From: Achatina immaculata
Lineage: Eukaryota > Mollusca > Gastropoda > Stylommatophora > Achatinidae
Length of the DNA stretch: 64,000 nt
Reading direction: 5' to 3'
Assembly: GCA_009760885.1 (NCBI GenBank)
Contig: CM019693.1
Location: forward strand, 744,001 to 808,000
Positions 35,017 to 48,432 of this stretch are shown here, in pieces. Each line of letters starts with the position of its first letter. The first letter of the stretch is position 1. A program made the position numbers and the translations under genes. A model generated the notes under the pieces. That model saw only the letters and a list, made by a program, of their open reading frames with translations. It was not told the DNA's origin and did no database searches.

Positions 35017-36086
35017 AGCACCAAAGAGTAAATGAGTTTACCATATCAAATCGTTACCGTACGTTGAAATAAATTTAAAAACCACAAGTATAGAAACCCA
35101 CCACGACATACAAAAAGATAATAAATAAGTAAATAAATAAACACAGAAATGTGACACAAACACACACAAAAATGTGACAACTACTTGACGGAGAGACAGG
35201 AATTGGATCATCTCTTCAATATACGCATGAAATCGTCACTCGCCAAATGTAGACACACTTTGCTATACAAAGGACTTTCAGTTCTGACAGAGCAAATGTC
35301 AGTGCGCGACTGAGCCCACAGCTGTATACGTTTCCCAGTTTGCCCGCACTTAAGACTTTGCATATTTGAACACAAAAGTGCGTCTTGACCGTAGTTTTGG
35401 TGGGTGGGGAAAGTCCTGCTAGCAGAATGTTGGCGGGAAGTTGGGGGGGTAGGAGGGGGGGTGGAATGAGACACGAGCTCGTTGCGAACATTATTTTTTC
35501 CTCAATCTTTGCTCTAAGTGTCTGTCTTTTGTTGCAAGGAATGTAAGAGTGGATCCTAATGGGATGCCACTGGATTGTGTAAATAGTATCGTGTGTGTGG
35601 CAAATGCAGGAATTTGAACAGAGTTTTATATTGTCTCTTGACTATCATAATAATAATTTTTCTATTTCTTATTTATTTCATTGATTATTGCCTTTATCTC
35701 TGCCGTTAACATTAAATTTACCATTATTGTCATTATCTCTGTTGTGAACATTAATTCTGTCTTTATTATCTTTCTCCTCTGTCGTTATCATTCATACTAA
35801 CATTATTTGTCTTTATCTCGGCTTTTATCATTCATTTTAGCATTCTTTCCGCCTTTTCTATTCTTTCTATTTTTCAATTAACAACTTCCTTCCTCTTCTG
35901 CTGTTCCTCGTTCAAATATGTGCATATCTAGATAACGCTAGGTAGCAAAATATATTCGTGAGTTCTTCTTTGTTCAGTGCTCATCTTCTGAAATTTTCGA
36001 CTGTTTCACTAGCATACGAAAGTCGGTGATCTGCGAGGAGAACTGTGACAACCCAAGCACGAAATAACATCCATCTTAAGTGATTA

Positions 36087-36770
36087 ATCAGTTATTGCTT
36101 TATGAAGCTTAATTTATTAACTAGTTATTTCCTTATGAAGCTTAATTTATTAACTAGTTATTTCCTTATGAAGCTTAATTTATTAACTAGTTATTTCCTT
36201 ATGAAGCTTAATTTATTAACTAGTTATTTCCTTATGAAGCTTAATTTATTAACTAGTTATTTCCTTATGAAGCTTAATTTATTAACTAGTTATTGTTTTA
36301 TGAAACTTAATTTATTAATTAGTTACTTCCTTATGAAGCTTAATTTATTAACTAGTTATTGTTTTATGAAGCTTAATTTATTAACTAGTTATTTCCTTAT
36401 GAAGCTTAATTTATTAACTAGTTATTGCTTTATGAAGCTTAATTTATTAAGCAATAACTAGTTAATAAATTAACTAAATAAGGAAATAACTAGTTAATAA
36501 ATTAAGCTTCATAAAGCAATTAACTAGTTATTGCTTTATGAAGCTTAATTTATTAACTAGTTATTTCCTTATGAAGCTTAATTTATTAACTAGTTGTTTC
36601 TTTATGAAGCTTAATTTATTAACTAGTTATTTCCTTATGAAGCTTAATTTATTAACTAGTTATTTCTTTATGAAGCTTAATTTATTAACTCGTTATTCCT
36701 TTCTTTGAGCTTAATTAATTAACTAGTTATTTCTTTATGAAGCTTAATCTATTAACCATTTATTCCTTTA
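36087..36770. repeat. 33-bp array with an internal inverted segment, copy 2
   Basis: About 20 units of TTATGAAGCTTAATTTATTA followed by ACTAGTTATTTCC. The unit contains the palindromes AAGCTT and AACTAGTT. Because 33 is a multiple of three, an 11-residue unit (MKLNLLTSYFL) repeats through a 119-codon frame (36102-36461). At 36451-36520 about two units lie in reverse orientation, then the forward array resumes. Confidence 0.95.
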
Positions 36771-36956
36771 TGGAGTCTGATTCATTAATCAGTTATCTCT
36801 TGTTGGTGCCTAATTTTCTTCGTCGCTTGAGGGTGTCTAATTTGTTAATCAGTATTCGCTTGTTGATATCTTAATTTATTAATTTTCAATAAAAAATGTA
36901 ATTTAAAACATTCTTAAAATTAATTTGTTTTCATGACAAAACTCAAAAGAAAGTAA

Positions 36957-37360
<404 letters not shown>

Positions 37361-37611
37361 TAGACCGCATGTTTTCTGAGCGGCATCCACGTAGGAGGAA
37401 GTCTGAAAGAATTCACATCGGAAAATCCTGCACGATGAGCTGGCGAGTTCCGCCACTTCTACGAACACCTGGTGTCAGGTCGTGTGTAGACAACCGAGGA
37501 GAAATATGATCCAGCCAAAATATCTTCTGTTTCCTAGCGGTCCAGGAGGGTGACAGAAATGATTCTTTCCTACAGAGTGAGTGACAGGGTGACAAGATAC
37601 ATTCATGCACT

Positions 37612-38232
37612 TCTGGAACGGTAAAGAGATGTGATCGTCGGTCGTGGAACGGTAAAGAGACGTGATCGTCGGTAGTGGAACGGTAAAGAGACGTGATCGT
37701 CGGTAGTGGAACGGTAAAGAGACGTGATCGTCGGTAGTGGAACGGTAAAGAGACGTGATCGTCGGTAGTGGAACGGTAAAGAGACATGATCGTCGGTAGT
37801 GGAACGGTAAAGAGACATGATCGTCGATAGTGGAACGGTAAAGAGACGTTATCGTCGGTAGTGGATCTGTAAAAAGACATGATCGTCGGTAGTGGATCTG
37901 TAAAAAGACATGATCGTCGGTCGTGGAACTGTAAAAAGACATGATCGTCGGTCGTGGAACTGTAAAAAGACATGATCGTCGGTCGTGGAACTGTAAAAAG
38001 ACATGATCGTCGGTCGTGGAACTGTAAAAAGACATGATCGTCGGTCGTGGAACTGTAAAAAGACATGATCGTCGGTCGTGGAACTGTAAAGAGACATGAT
38101 CGTCGGTCGTGGAAATGTAAAAAGACATGATCGTCGGTCATGGAACTGTAAAAAGACATGATCGTCGATCATGGAACTGTAAAACGACATGATCGTCGGT
38201 CATGGAACTGTAAAAAGACATGATCGTCGGTC
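37612..38232. repeat. 31-bp array, copy 3 (about 20 units)
   Basis: Same unit and same two-block layout as the array at 34175-34550 but about eight units longer. The CGGTAAAGAG type is on the left and the CTGTAAAAAG type on the right. Confidence 0.96.
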
Positions 38233-38527
38233 GACTAACTAGTCTTAAAAAAACGATAGAAAAGTGGCAGTGATGAGGAGTGATGGACAAGCGAAAGCAA
38301 AATAAAGTTAGAGAGACAGACAGAATACAGATAAACAGACAGAGACAGACAGATAGACAAAATACAGATAAACAGACAGAGACAGACAGACAGTCAGGAA
38401 AGCGAACGGGCGAGCAGACAGATAGACATACATACAGAAAGACAGATTATCTATGCATTAAGTGCTGTTTGCAATAACAGACAAATGGATGGACGGACGG
38501 ATAGACATACACATAAGAGCAGTAAGT

Positions 38528-38595
38528 GATAGAGAGACAGACGGACAGACAGATACACTGACAGACAGGCAGGCAGGCAGGCGGACGGACGGACG

Positions 38596-38637
<42 letters not shown>

Positions 38638-38654
38638 TAGATAGATAGATAGAT
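38528..38654. repeat. GACA/GGAC/GATA microsatellite block, copy 3
   Basis: Counterpart of the other two blocks, shorter, with GGAC repeats in the centre. Confidence 0.95.
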
Positions 38655-39722
38655 GCACCAAAGAGTAAATGAGTTTACCATATCAAATCGTTACCGCACG
38701 TTGAAATAAATTTAAAAAACCACAAGTATAGAAACCCACCACGACATACAAAAAGATAATAAATAAGTAAATAAATAAACACAGAAATGTGACACAAACA
38801 CACACAAAAATGTGACAACTACTTGACGGAGAGACAGGAATTTGGATCATCTCTTCAATATACGCATGAAATCGTCACTCGCCAAATGTAGACACACTTT
38901 GCTATACAAAGGACTTTCAGTTCTGACAGAGCAAATGTCAGTGCGCGACTGAGCCCACAGCTGTATACGTTTCCCAGTTTGCCCGCACTTAAGACTTTGC
39001 ATATTTGAACACAAAAGTGCGTCTTGACCGTAGTTTTGGTGGGTGGGGAAAGTCCTGCTAGCAGAATGTTGGCGGGAGGTTGGGGGGGGGGGGGGGGGAA
39101 TGAGACACGAGATCGTTGCGAACATTATTTTTTCCTCAATCTTTGCTCCAAGTGTCTGTCTTTTGTTGCAAGGAATGTAAGAGTGGATCCTAATGGGATG
39201 CCACGGGATTGTGTAAATAGTATCGTGTGTGTGGCAAATGCAGGAATTTGAGCAGAGTTTTATATTGTCTCTTGACTATCATAATAATAATTTTTCTATT
39301 TCTTATTTATTTCATTGATTATTGCCTTTATCTCTGCCGTTAACATTAAATTTACCATTATTGTCATTATCTCTGTTGTGAACATTAATTCTGTCTTTAT
39401 TATCTTTCTCCTCTGTCGTTATCATTCATACTAACATTATTTGTCTTTATCTCGGCTTTTATCATTCATTTTAGCATTCTTTCCGCCTTTTCTATTCTTT
39501 CTATTTTTCAATTAACAACTTCCTTCCTCTTCTGCTGTTCCTCGTTCAAATATTTGCATATCTAGATAACGCTAGGTAGCAAAATATATTCGTGAGTTCT
39601 TCTTTGTTCAGTGCTCATCTTCTGAAATTTTCGACTGTTTCACTAGCATACGAAAGTCGGTGATCTGCGAGGAGAACTGTGACAACCCAAGCACGAAATA
39701 ACATCCATCTTAAGTGATTAAT

Positions 39723-40200
39723 CAGTTATTGCTTTATGAAGTTTAATTTATTAACTAGTTATTTCCTTATGAAGCTTAATTTATTAACTAGTTATTGTTT
39801 TATGAAGCTTAATTTATTAACTAGTTATTTTCTTATGAAGCTTAATTTATTAACTAGTTATTGCTTTATGAAGCTTAATTTATTAACTAGTTATTGCTTT
39901 ATGAAGCTTAATTTATTAACTAGTCATTGTTTTATGAAGCTTAATTTATTAACTAGTTATTGCTTTATGAAGCTTAATTTATTAACTAGTTATTGTTTTA
40001 TGAAGCTTAATTTATTAACTAGTTATTGCTTTATGAAGCTTAATTTATTAACTAGTTATTGTTTTATGAAGCTTAATTTATTAACTAGTTATTTCTTTAT
40101 GAAGCTTAATTTATTAACTAGTTATTTCCTTATGAAGCTTAATTTATTAACTAGTTATTTCTTTATGAAGCTTAATCTATTAACCATTTATTCCTTTATG
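39723..40200. repeat. 33-bp array, copy 3
   Basis: About 14 units of the same 33-bp repeat as 36087-36770, richer in the TTGCTTTATGAAG variant, with no inverted segment. Open in frame (39736-40302). Confidence 0.95.
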
Positions 40201-40387
40201 GAGTCTGATTCATTAATCAGTTATCTCTTGTTGGTGCCTAATTTTCTTCGTCGCTTGAGGGTGTCTAATTTGTTAATCAGTATTCGCTTGTTGATATCTT
40301 AATTTATTAATTTTCAATAAAAAATGTAATTTAAAAAATTCTTAAAATTAATTTGTTTTCATGAATCCCCCCCCAACCCTAAAACCA

Positions 40388-40401
40388 TCTACCTACCTAC
40401 C

Positions 40402-40436
<35 letters not shown>
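40388..40436. repeat. (CTAC)n(CTGT)n microsatellite
   Basis: Follows copy 3 of the 3-kb unit about as closely as the long GTCT tract follows copy 2. Confidence 0.95.
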
Positions 40437-40589
40437 GTATCGAGCACATGGGTAGACGTGAAAAGTAAATGTTTTATTATTTTTTTTCTTTAATGGCCTT
40501 TTAAAAAATTTTGCTATTTCAGTGTTCATTATGTTTATTATACTTGTATGCGTAACATATTTGTACTGTCTGATGTAGAGTGTATGGAG

Positions 40590-40662
40590 CAGAGAGAAGA
40601 CTGTATGATGGAGGTAAGAATTTCAGGCGGGCCTGCCTGCAGATAAAGATCAGTCAGTCAGT

Positions 40663-40668
<6 letters not shown>
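40590..40668 (+). repeat. Possible retroelement 3' end with GTCA tail (duplicated at 42390-42470)
   Basis: GCAGATAAAGATCAGTCAGTCAGTC resembles, in orientation and sequence, the ATAAAGATCA plus tetranucleotide tails on the minus strand at 47.77 and 55.39 kb. Only the last few dozen bases are comparable, so the element type is uncertain. Confidence 0.4.

Positions 40669-40714
<46 letters not shown>
40665..40714. repeat. (TC)n(CA)n microsatellite, copy 1
   Basis: Compound tract, longer in copy 2 (42465-42545), where the TC part is expanded and interrupted by CACTC. Confidence 0.96.
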
Positions 40715-42087
40715 TTCACATACATAACATAATTACATAATTACATAAACTCACCCAGTATGTGAGCATAACCTTACCAAGGCATTTTCCCTTCTGAAGA
40801 TGTTGATATGGGACACGGCAGTCAGTGTCGAGCAAGACTTACTGCTCATGGGAAGGCATTCTACTAGGCCTTAAGCATATATCCCTTCATAAATCACCAT
40901 TATTCTTATTCCAATCCACGTTTTACGGCAGCGTTCATTTGTTTGAGTTTTGTTTTTTTTTTGTCATCGCCATTTCTCTGCCCTGGCTGAGTGTGGCCTT
41001 TTCTAAAACAAAATCATGTTGGGCGCTGTACCACTTATATATGCTGATAAATCGTGAATAAAAATGTCATTAAAGTATTCATTTCAAGAACATACTTTTT
41101 CCTGAAATAAAACACGCATGACGCCAACTGAACTAAGACAGGAGAACCTGGAATGGGCACGTGCAGCAGTACGCTCAAAGACATAGACAGTACTAAAATG
41201 ATACGTGAGGGAAAATGGCGTATAAATACCCTGTAAAAATCTATTCTAAGCCTCGACATAACGGACAACTGGTTCATGATGGCACTCTTTAAAATAGATA
41301 GCTCATTGTTTCACACGTCATAATGCAAGTTAGCATTGGCGACTCCAGCGCAAAACATTGCTAGAATAGATAATTGGTTTCGTACTGAACAGTTTTCCCT
41401 GGGGCTGTTGAACAAACAAGGCTCTGTTATATTTGCAAAGTTATATTCGATTGTCTGTATACAAGCCGCAATAACTTGCTCGCAATATAGCACCAAAGCA
41501 AGCCAGCGAGCACTCTGTCTTAGAAGACGAAACACAACTCCTTTGACTGGAAGCATCCGCTGGCCAATGGCAGGGTTTCCAGGAGGTGCATTGCTCCAGG
41601 GCGAAGGGGTTTCCCTGTTTTATTGTAGGGCTCCTCAGTGAATTAAATCAGAATGGCTAATCAGTCATGGTTGGGGTGGGGTGGATGTATACTGAATTAC
41701 AAAATTTCTCTTGGGGGCCCTGCAGTATTCATAGTCTTTGTGGAACCAAATGATGGGGTAGGGCCTCCAAGACAAATTTCTGCAATCTGGCGCAAAATTG
41801 TCTCCCTCCTCCCCCTTCGTTTGTCTATTTTCATCCATAGTGCCCCCCGAGCCCTCCAGGCCCACCCTTAAAACAGGGAAATCCCTCGAAGCCCCAAAGC
41901 CAGGCGCCGTCTGGACCCCCTCTCATGCGGCCTGAATGGGGATATGGGACTCAGTCTCTGAACATTTCTTTTCATTGTTAGATTAAAATTTTGTTTCAGC
42001 CGTTCTGTTCCTGGCTAACCATAAGTAAATGCCACTGACAAACCAGGGCATTGACATCCTTTGAATTGATACTGGTACCTGGCGGGG

Positions 42088-42166
42088 AAGAGAAGAAGAA
42101 GAAGAGGAAGAGGAGGAGGAGGAGGAGGAGGAAGAAGAAGAAGAGGACGAGATGATGATGATGATG
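42088..42166. repeat. Purine-rich (GAA/GGA)n(GAT)n tract, copy 1
   Basis: Counterpart at 43926-44018 is longer. The all-purine strand could form a triplex. The matching minus-strand frames are poly-Leu/Phe artefacts. Confidence 0.95.
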
Positions 42167-42247
42167 TACAGGACAGTACATCGGTGGCCTGTAATCGTTA
42201 AAAAATAAAGAATCCGTGCTTCAGACCATCAGGGTTCTCCCTACATT

Positions 42248-42315
42248 TACCCCCGCCTTGTCCCGCCTTGTCCCGCCTTGTCCCGCCTTGTCCCGCCTTG
42301 TCCCGCCTTGTCCCG
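42248..42315. repeat. 10-bp repeat TCCCGCCTTG, copy 1
   Basis: Six perfect units, then TCCCGTGTGAGG. The second set is at 44102-44167, also six units. Confidence 0.97.
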
Positions 42316-42464
42316 TGTGAGGCTTCTTTCTGTTAAACTTTTATACTTGTATGCGTAACATATTTGTACTGTCTGATGTAGAGTGTATGGAGCAGAGAGA
42401 AGACTGTATGATGGAGGTAAGAATTTCAGGCGGGCCTGCCTGCAGATAAAGATCAGTCAGTCAG

Positions 42465-42465
42465 T

Positions 42466-42545
<80 letters not shown>
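42465..42545. repeat. (TC)n(CA)n microsatellite, copy 2
   Basis: Expanded counterpart of 40665-40714. Confidence 0.96.
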
Positions 42546-43925
42546 TTCACATACATAACATAATTACATAATTACATAAACTCACCCAGTATGTGAGCAT
42601 AACCTTACCAAGGCATTTTCCCTTCTGAAGATGTTGATATAAGACACGGCAGTCAGTGTCGAGCAACACTTACTGCTCACTGCTCATGGGAAGGCATTCT
42701 ACTAGGCCTTAAGCATATATCCCTTCATAAATCACCATTATTCTTATTCCAATCCACGTTTTACGCCAGCGTTCATTTGTTTGTGTTTCTTTGTTTTTTT
42801 TTGTCATCGCCATTTCTCTGCCCTGGCTGAGTGTGGCCTTTTCTAAAACAAAATCATGTTGGGCGCTGTACCACTTATATATGCTGATAAATCGTGAATA
42901 AAAATGTCATTAAAGTATTCATTTCAAGAAGATACTTTTTCCTGAAATAAAACACGCATAACGCCAACTGAACTAAGACAGGAGAACCTGGAATGGGCAC
43001 GTGCAGCAGTACGCTCAAAGACATAGACAGTACTAAAATGATACGTGAGGGAAAATGGCGTATAAATACCCTGTAAAAATCTATTCTAAGCCTCGACATA
43101 ACGGACAGCTGGTTCATGATGGCACTCTTTAAAATAGATAGCTCATTGTTTCACACGTCATAATGCAAGTTAGCATTGGCGACTCCAGCGCAAAACATTG
43201 CTAGAATAGATAATTGGTTTCGTCCTGAACAGTTTTCCTAGGGGCTGTTGAACAAACAAGGCTCTGTTATATTTGCAAAGTTATATTCGATTGTCTGTAT
43301 ACAAGCCGCAATAACTTGCTCGCAATATAGCACCAAAGCAAGCCAGCGAGCACTCTGTCTTAGAAGACGAAACACAACTCCTTTGACTGGAAGCATCCGC
43401 TGGCCAATGGCAGGGTTTCCAGGAGGTGCATTGCTCCAGGGCGAAGGGGTTTCCCTGTTTTATTGTAGGGCTCCTCAGTGAATTAAATCAGAATGGCTAA
43501 TCAGTCATGGTTGGGGTGGGGTGGATGTATACTGAATTACAAAATTTCTCTTGGGGGCCCTGCAGTATTCATAGTCTTTGTGGAACCAAACGATGGGGTA
43601 GGGCCTCCAAGACAAATTTCTGCAATCTGGCGCAAAATTGTCTCCCTCCTCCCCCTCCCCCTTCGTTTGTCTATTTTCATCCATAGTGCCCCCCGAGCCC
43701 TCACCCTTAAAACAGGGAAATCCCTCGAAGCCCCAAAGCCAGGCGCCGTCTGGGCCCCCTCTCATGCGGCCTGAATGGGGATATGGGACTCAGTCTCTGA
43801 ACATTTCTTTTCATTGTTAGATTAAAATTTTGTTTCAGCCGTTCTTTTCCTGGCTAACCATAAGTAAATGCCACTGGCAAACCAGGGCATTGACATCCTT
43901 TGAATTGATACTGGTACCTGGCGGG

Positions 43926-43936
43926 GAAGAGAAGAA

Positions 43937-43971
<35 letters not shown>

Positions 43972-44018
43972 GGAGGAGGAAGAAGAAGAAGAAGAGGACG
44001 AGATGATGATGATGATGT
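43926..44018. repeat. Purine-rich (GAA/GGA)n(GAT)n tract, copy 2
   Basis: Expanded counterpart of 42088-42166. Confidence 0.95.
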
Positions 44019-44101
44019 ACCGGACAGTACATCGGTGGCCTGTAATCGTTAAAAAATAAAGAATCCGTGCTTCAGACCATCAGGGTTCTCCCTACATTTA
44101 C

Positions 44102-44167
44102 CCCCGCCTTGTCCCGCCTTGTCCCGCCTTGTCCCGCCTTGTCCCGCCTTGTCCCGCCTTGTCCCGT
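44102..44167. repeat. 10-bp repeat TCCCGCCTTG, copy 2
   Basis: Six perfect units, leading straight into the 35-bp array. Confidence 0.97.
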
Positions 44168-44612
44168 GTGAGGCTTCTTTCTGTTAAACTTTTATATCCT
44201 GTATGAGGCTTCTTTCTGTTAAACTTTTATATCCCGTGTGAGGCTTCTTTCTATTAAACTTTTATATCCTGTATGAGGCTTCTTTCTATTAAACTTTTAT
44301 ATCCTGTATGAGGCTTCTTTCTATTAAACTTTTATATCCTGTATGAGGCTTCTTTCTGTTAAACTTTTATATCCTGTATGAGGCTTCTTTCTATTAAACT
44401 TTTATATCCTGTATGAGGCTTCTTTCTATTAAACTTTTATATCCTGTATGAGGCTTCTTTCTGTTAAACTTTTATATCCCGTGTGAGGCTTCTTTCTGTT
44501 AAGCATTTATATCCTGTATGAGGCTTCTTTCTGTTAAACTTTTATATCCCGTATAAGGCTTCTTTTTGTTAAAAATTTATATCCTGTATGAGGCGTATTT
44601 CTGTTAGACTTT
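44165..44612. repeat. 35-bp minisatellite
   Basis: About 12 units of TTATATCCTGTATGAGGCTT plus CTTTCTATTAAACTT. The first unit is also present, alone, at the end of copy 1 of the preceding duplication (42315-42343), so the array grew from that sequence or was lost from copy 1. Confidence 0.95.
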
Positions 44613-45142
44613 CTTTTAAAAGTTCTTACATTTGTTTGTCCCTCTTTGTCCTGTTTTTCTCGCACAAGTAATATCCTGCTGCTCGTATGAGTCATTTTGT
44701 TCCTATTTGTACAACTAAAACTCTAGCTCTGAATCTTGCCCAGATGCTCTAATTAAGTATCTGGCCGCTGCGTAGGCAAAGAATTTATCTCACCTATCAG
44801 CGCTGTCTCAGACAGGGCCCAGTTGGTTCTGGGGGTCCAGAAGATTTCCCCTTGTCTCAAGGGAGGGCTCGGGGGATGGGGGGGGGGGAGGGCTCAATGT
44901 GAGCCCGTAGTGGATGAAACAGAAATGCCTAAATCAATGGGAGTAGGGATATAATCAAAGCCTTTATTGTAACAATCATGTTACACAAAACTAAACCTTA
45001 ATTCTAAAGTCTGATCTGATTGGCAGATGAAGCCACTGGAGTCAGTGCTTGCGTGGTTTGAGCGAGGGGTGGGAAAGAGGTGGGGGGGGGGGAACTGAGA
45101 AATAGTTTTGCACTTTGTGCCGCCTTACAAAATTCCTCCCGT
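44613..45142. other. No recognisable gene
   Basis: Contains G-runs near 44875-44889 and 45081-45091. No open frame of note. Confidence 0.5.
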
Positions 45143-45935
45143 AGATTCTGGCTTCAAGTAACATATTAATGCTCTCCATCAGTCTAGACATGGGTGTAGA
45201 CTAACAGATTATTGCTCTCCATTAGTCTAGACACGAGGGTAGATTAACAGATTAATGCTCTCCATCAGTCTAGACACGAGGGTAGATTAACGCTCTCCAC
45301 AGTCTAGACACAAGGGTAGATTAACGCTCTCCACAGTCTAGACACGAGGGTAGATTAACAGATTAATGCTCTCCATCAGCCTAGACACGAAGGTAGATTA
45401 ATAGATTAATGCTCTCCATCAGTCTAGACATGGGGGTAGACTAACAGATTAATGCTCTCCATCAGTCTAGACATGGGGGGTAGATTAACAGATTAACGCT
45501 CTCCACAGTCTAGACATGGGGGTAGACTAACAGATTAATGCTCTCCATCAGTCTAGACATGGGGGTAGACTAACAGATTAACGCTCTCCACAGTCTAGAC
45601 ACGAGGGTAGATTAACAGATTAATGCTCTCCATCAGTCTAGACACGAGGGTAGATTAACAGATTAATGCTCTCCATCAGCCTAGACACGAAGGTAGATTA
45701 ATAGATTAATGCTCTCCATCAGTCTAGACATGGGGGTAAACTAACAGATTAATGCTCTCCATCAGCCTAGACACGAAGGTAGATTAATAGATTAATGCTC
45801 TCCATCAGTCTAGACATGTGGGTAGACTAACAGATAATGCTCCCCATCAGTCTAGACATGGGGGTAGACTAACAGATTAATGCTCCCCACCAGCCTAGAT
45901 ACTGGGATGGACTAACAGATGAATGCTCTCCATCA
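45143..45935. repeat. 31-43-bp minisatellite
   Basis: About 19 units around CAGTCTAGACATGGGGGTAG, ACTAACAGATTAATGCTCTC and CAT. A short unit form lacks the ACAGATTAAT segment. CACGAGGG and CATGGGGG variants alternate in blocks. Confidence 0.95.
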
Positions 45936-47767
45936 TAACAAGTCTCCATAGTGGTGGATTTTGTAGAAAAAAAAGCTGCTTTCAGTATTCAATGGACTTT
46001 TCAATGAAGCCACTATGTTTTACATCCCACTACACCCCACCCCACCCTTCCTGAAACGATGCTCGTCTTCCACAACCTTTCCTGTGTCAGGCTATAGAGA
46101 TGAACGGTTTTACAGTTCAAAGGATCACACGAAAAAAAAAAAGACGCAGGATACACACTGGCTAGGCTCCTCTGGTCGCCCTAAATCCATCAGACGGCCA
46201 ACGATTAGGAGAAAATAAGAGCCACATAAAAGGAAGGCAGAGACATCAAAGGCGACCAGAGCATGTATATTTACAGAAGGTTGTTGGAATGTAAAAGGTC
46301 TAAAACTCAAAGCGCAATAATTAATTCAATTGTTCTGTAGAAAGACTTACGTGTCTCGTGCACTGTGGAGCAAAAGTCTTGTTACTTACATCCATGTAAA
46401 TCCATGTACTTTGGCGTGAGTTTGCGTAAATTAAGTGTTTAGTTCTAAAGTTTTGTTGCTGTTTTGTTGTTTTTTTTCCCTGCCACCAAACAGAACACAA
46501 TCCTCACACTGATTGCTAGCTAGATTAACACACCAAATAACGTAGACCTAGTTTCTAACAAAATATACATGACAGCAGGTTTAACAAATGTTGCCACGAA
46601 GTTTTTTCTCAACTCTCGAAAACGCAAGAAACTATACAGAAATTTTAGCGCTGACGCGCGTTACGAAGCTCAAGATTTCTCTTATTTGGGTTCATGAACA
46701 ATCCAGTCTGCAGTTTCTTTTACTCGTGGACTGGATGTTTTTTCAAGCGACCAGTCTCGCTCGTGACGTTTACGAGAACTCCGTGCTTGCTCAGTGTGTG
46801 TGTGTGTGTGTGGGTGGGGTGGGGTGGGGTGGATTCGGGACAACTTTCGGGTGAATGATTGTTTTCCTTGCTCGTTATTGAACGTCAGCACACCCAACAG
46901 AAGTTAAACTGGTACATAAAAACAATAAAACTAAAGAACAAGCATATTATTTACCTGTGCCAGAGCTCTCGCACAATCACAGTATAATGTCATGGTACGC
47001 TGACCTAGATTAATGATAGTTCCTTTTTTTTTTGTCCATCAGTGTCTTCACAAATAGGAAGACACTTGTTAAAAACATTCACGCCGGAACTACTTCAAAC
47101 GGTCTAACTGAAACGTCAGAAAATTCGTTTCACGATTTCACGAAAACATCAGTGGTACGGAATACTGTCCAGTCATCGGGATAATTCTCCAAAGGATATG
47201 AATACATAAGCAACAAGAAATTAGGATCGTTATACACGTGTGTACAGAGCTAACCAAAATTGTGCGCTAGATTCCGCTGAATATAAGCACTGCAGTGTGG
47301 TTAAGAAGTGCCTATAAATGACACTTCAGCACTAGAGGTTGTGCACTTCTCACAAATATCCGTGGCTTACATGTGCCCAACACCACTGACAAGATAGTCA
47401 CAGTAGATGTGACTTGTGACAAATGCACTTGTCACGATGAGCTTAGCATTGAGTACTTGAACACCGGAAAAATTCACGCCACGCCAAATTCACACCAAAA
47501 AAAAAAAAAGCAGGACGTATTTGCACGCAGTCATTGTTCCCCACTTGTATACCGACAAGGCATTTCTTTATTAAAATATGTTTTTGTTTTTGTTTTGTTT
47601 TGGTATTAAAATTTAAGAGTCCTGAAGGGACAAGACAGGACATTTGTTCACAACCAGGACTTGCTGAACTGGCGTGAATCATGACGACCTGGGGCGTGTG
47701 ACTTTATTATGCCAAACGTCAAACTTTAAACTAAAGTGGAAAGGGGGTGTGAGAGGAGAGGAGAGGA
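45936..47767. other. No recognisable gene
   Basis: AT-rich, unique-looking. A GT/GGGGT tract lies at about 46794-46832. Short frames (61-88 codons) on both strands have no motif. Confidence 0.55.
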
Positions 47768-48180
47768 AATGTGAGTGAGTGAGTGAGTGATCTTTATTTC
47801 CAAAGGGTTAAGAACTGGGCCCGTCTGACATTCTGCCCTTTATCACGCAACTTTCACTCTGTTCCAGACATTCTACAAATATTCTGCTCATATAACCAAC
47901 ATAACTAACATTGGAAAGCTGAGAGACATAAAATAAAAGTATAACATTCACATTTCACTCTTATCCATGCACTCAATACAGAAACTAGTTACATATATAA
48001 ATTACTACAGAAAGTACCTACATACATATATAAATGACTATTTACCAAACAGAATTTTGGTACTATTCATAATAAACAACTGATCGAGTTCGGTGTCTGT
48101 AAGAGCAGTCTAGAAAAACTGTCGTGAATCATGGAGGCATGTAATCGACATCAAATAGATATTGGAAGGGTGATATTGTG
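47768..48180 (-). repeat. Probable retroelement 3' end with (CACT)n tail
   Basis: On the minus strand the sequence ends in CCTTTGGAAATAAAGATCAC followed by (TCAC)n at 47771-47789. The same ending, AACCCTTTTGAAATAAAGAT plus a tetranucleotide tail, occurs on the minus strand at 55.39-55.44 kb. AATAAA in the ending could act as a polyadenylation signal. The upstream extent (to about 48180) is a guess because the body encodes nothing recognisable. Confidence 0.5.
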
Positions 48181-48232
48181 AGTGAGTGAATGAGTGAGTG
48201 AGTGAGTGAGTCAGTCAGTCAGTCAGTCAGCG
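48179..48232. repeat. (GTGA)n(GTCA)n microsatellite
   Basis: GTGAGTGAATGAGTGAGTGA followed by five GTCA units. Confidence 0.95.
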
Positions 48233-48338
48233 AATAAGTCAGTGAATGAGATAGGGAAAGGAGTGAGATTTTTTTAAAAGAGAATAAAGAGAGAAACAAC
48301 GAAAGATTCAGGATGAAAACCAACATGCGAAGACACAG

Positions 48339-48432
48339 ATAACGAAACAAGTAAAGAAACAAGACAGACAAATAAATAAAGAAACAAGACAGACAAATAA
48401 ATAAAGAAACAAGACAGACAAATAAATGAAGA
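48339..48432. repeat. About 28-bp A-rich direct repeat
   Basis: Three to four copies of AAAGAAACAAGACAGACAAA followed by TAAATA. Confidence 0.9.

Larger units (their letters stand above)
40541..44195. repeat. Tandem duplication, 1.80-kb unit, two copies
   Basis: TACTTGTATGCGTAACATAT begins each copy, at 40541 and 42344. Copies are near-identical through a TC/CA microsatellite, an AT-rich middle with TTGGCGACTCCAGCGCAAAA, a purine-rich (GAA/GGA)n block and six TCCCGCCTTG repeats. The junction at 42341-42346 shares TTATAC on both sides. Copy 2 continues past the junction into the 35-bp array at 44165. Frames of 72-101 codons are duplicated in both copies but show no domain. Confidence 0.95.
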
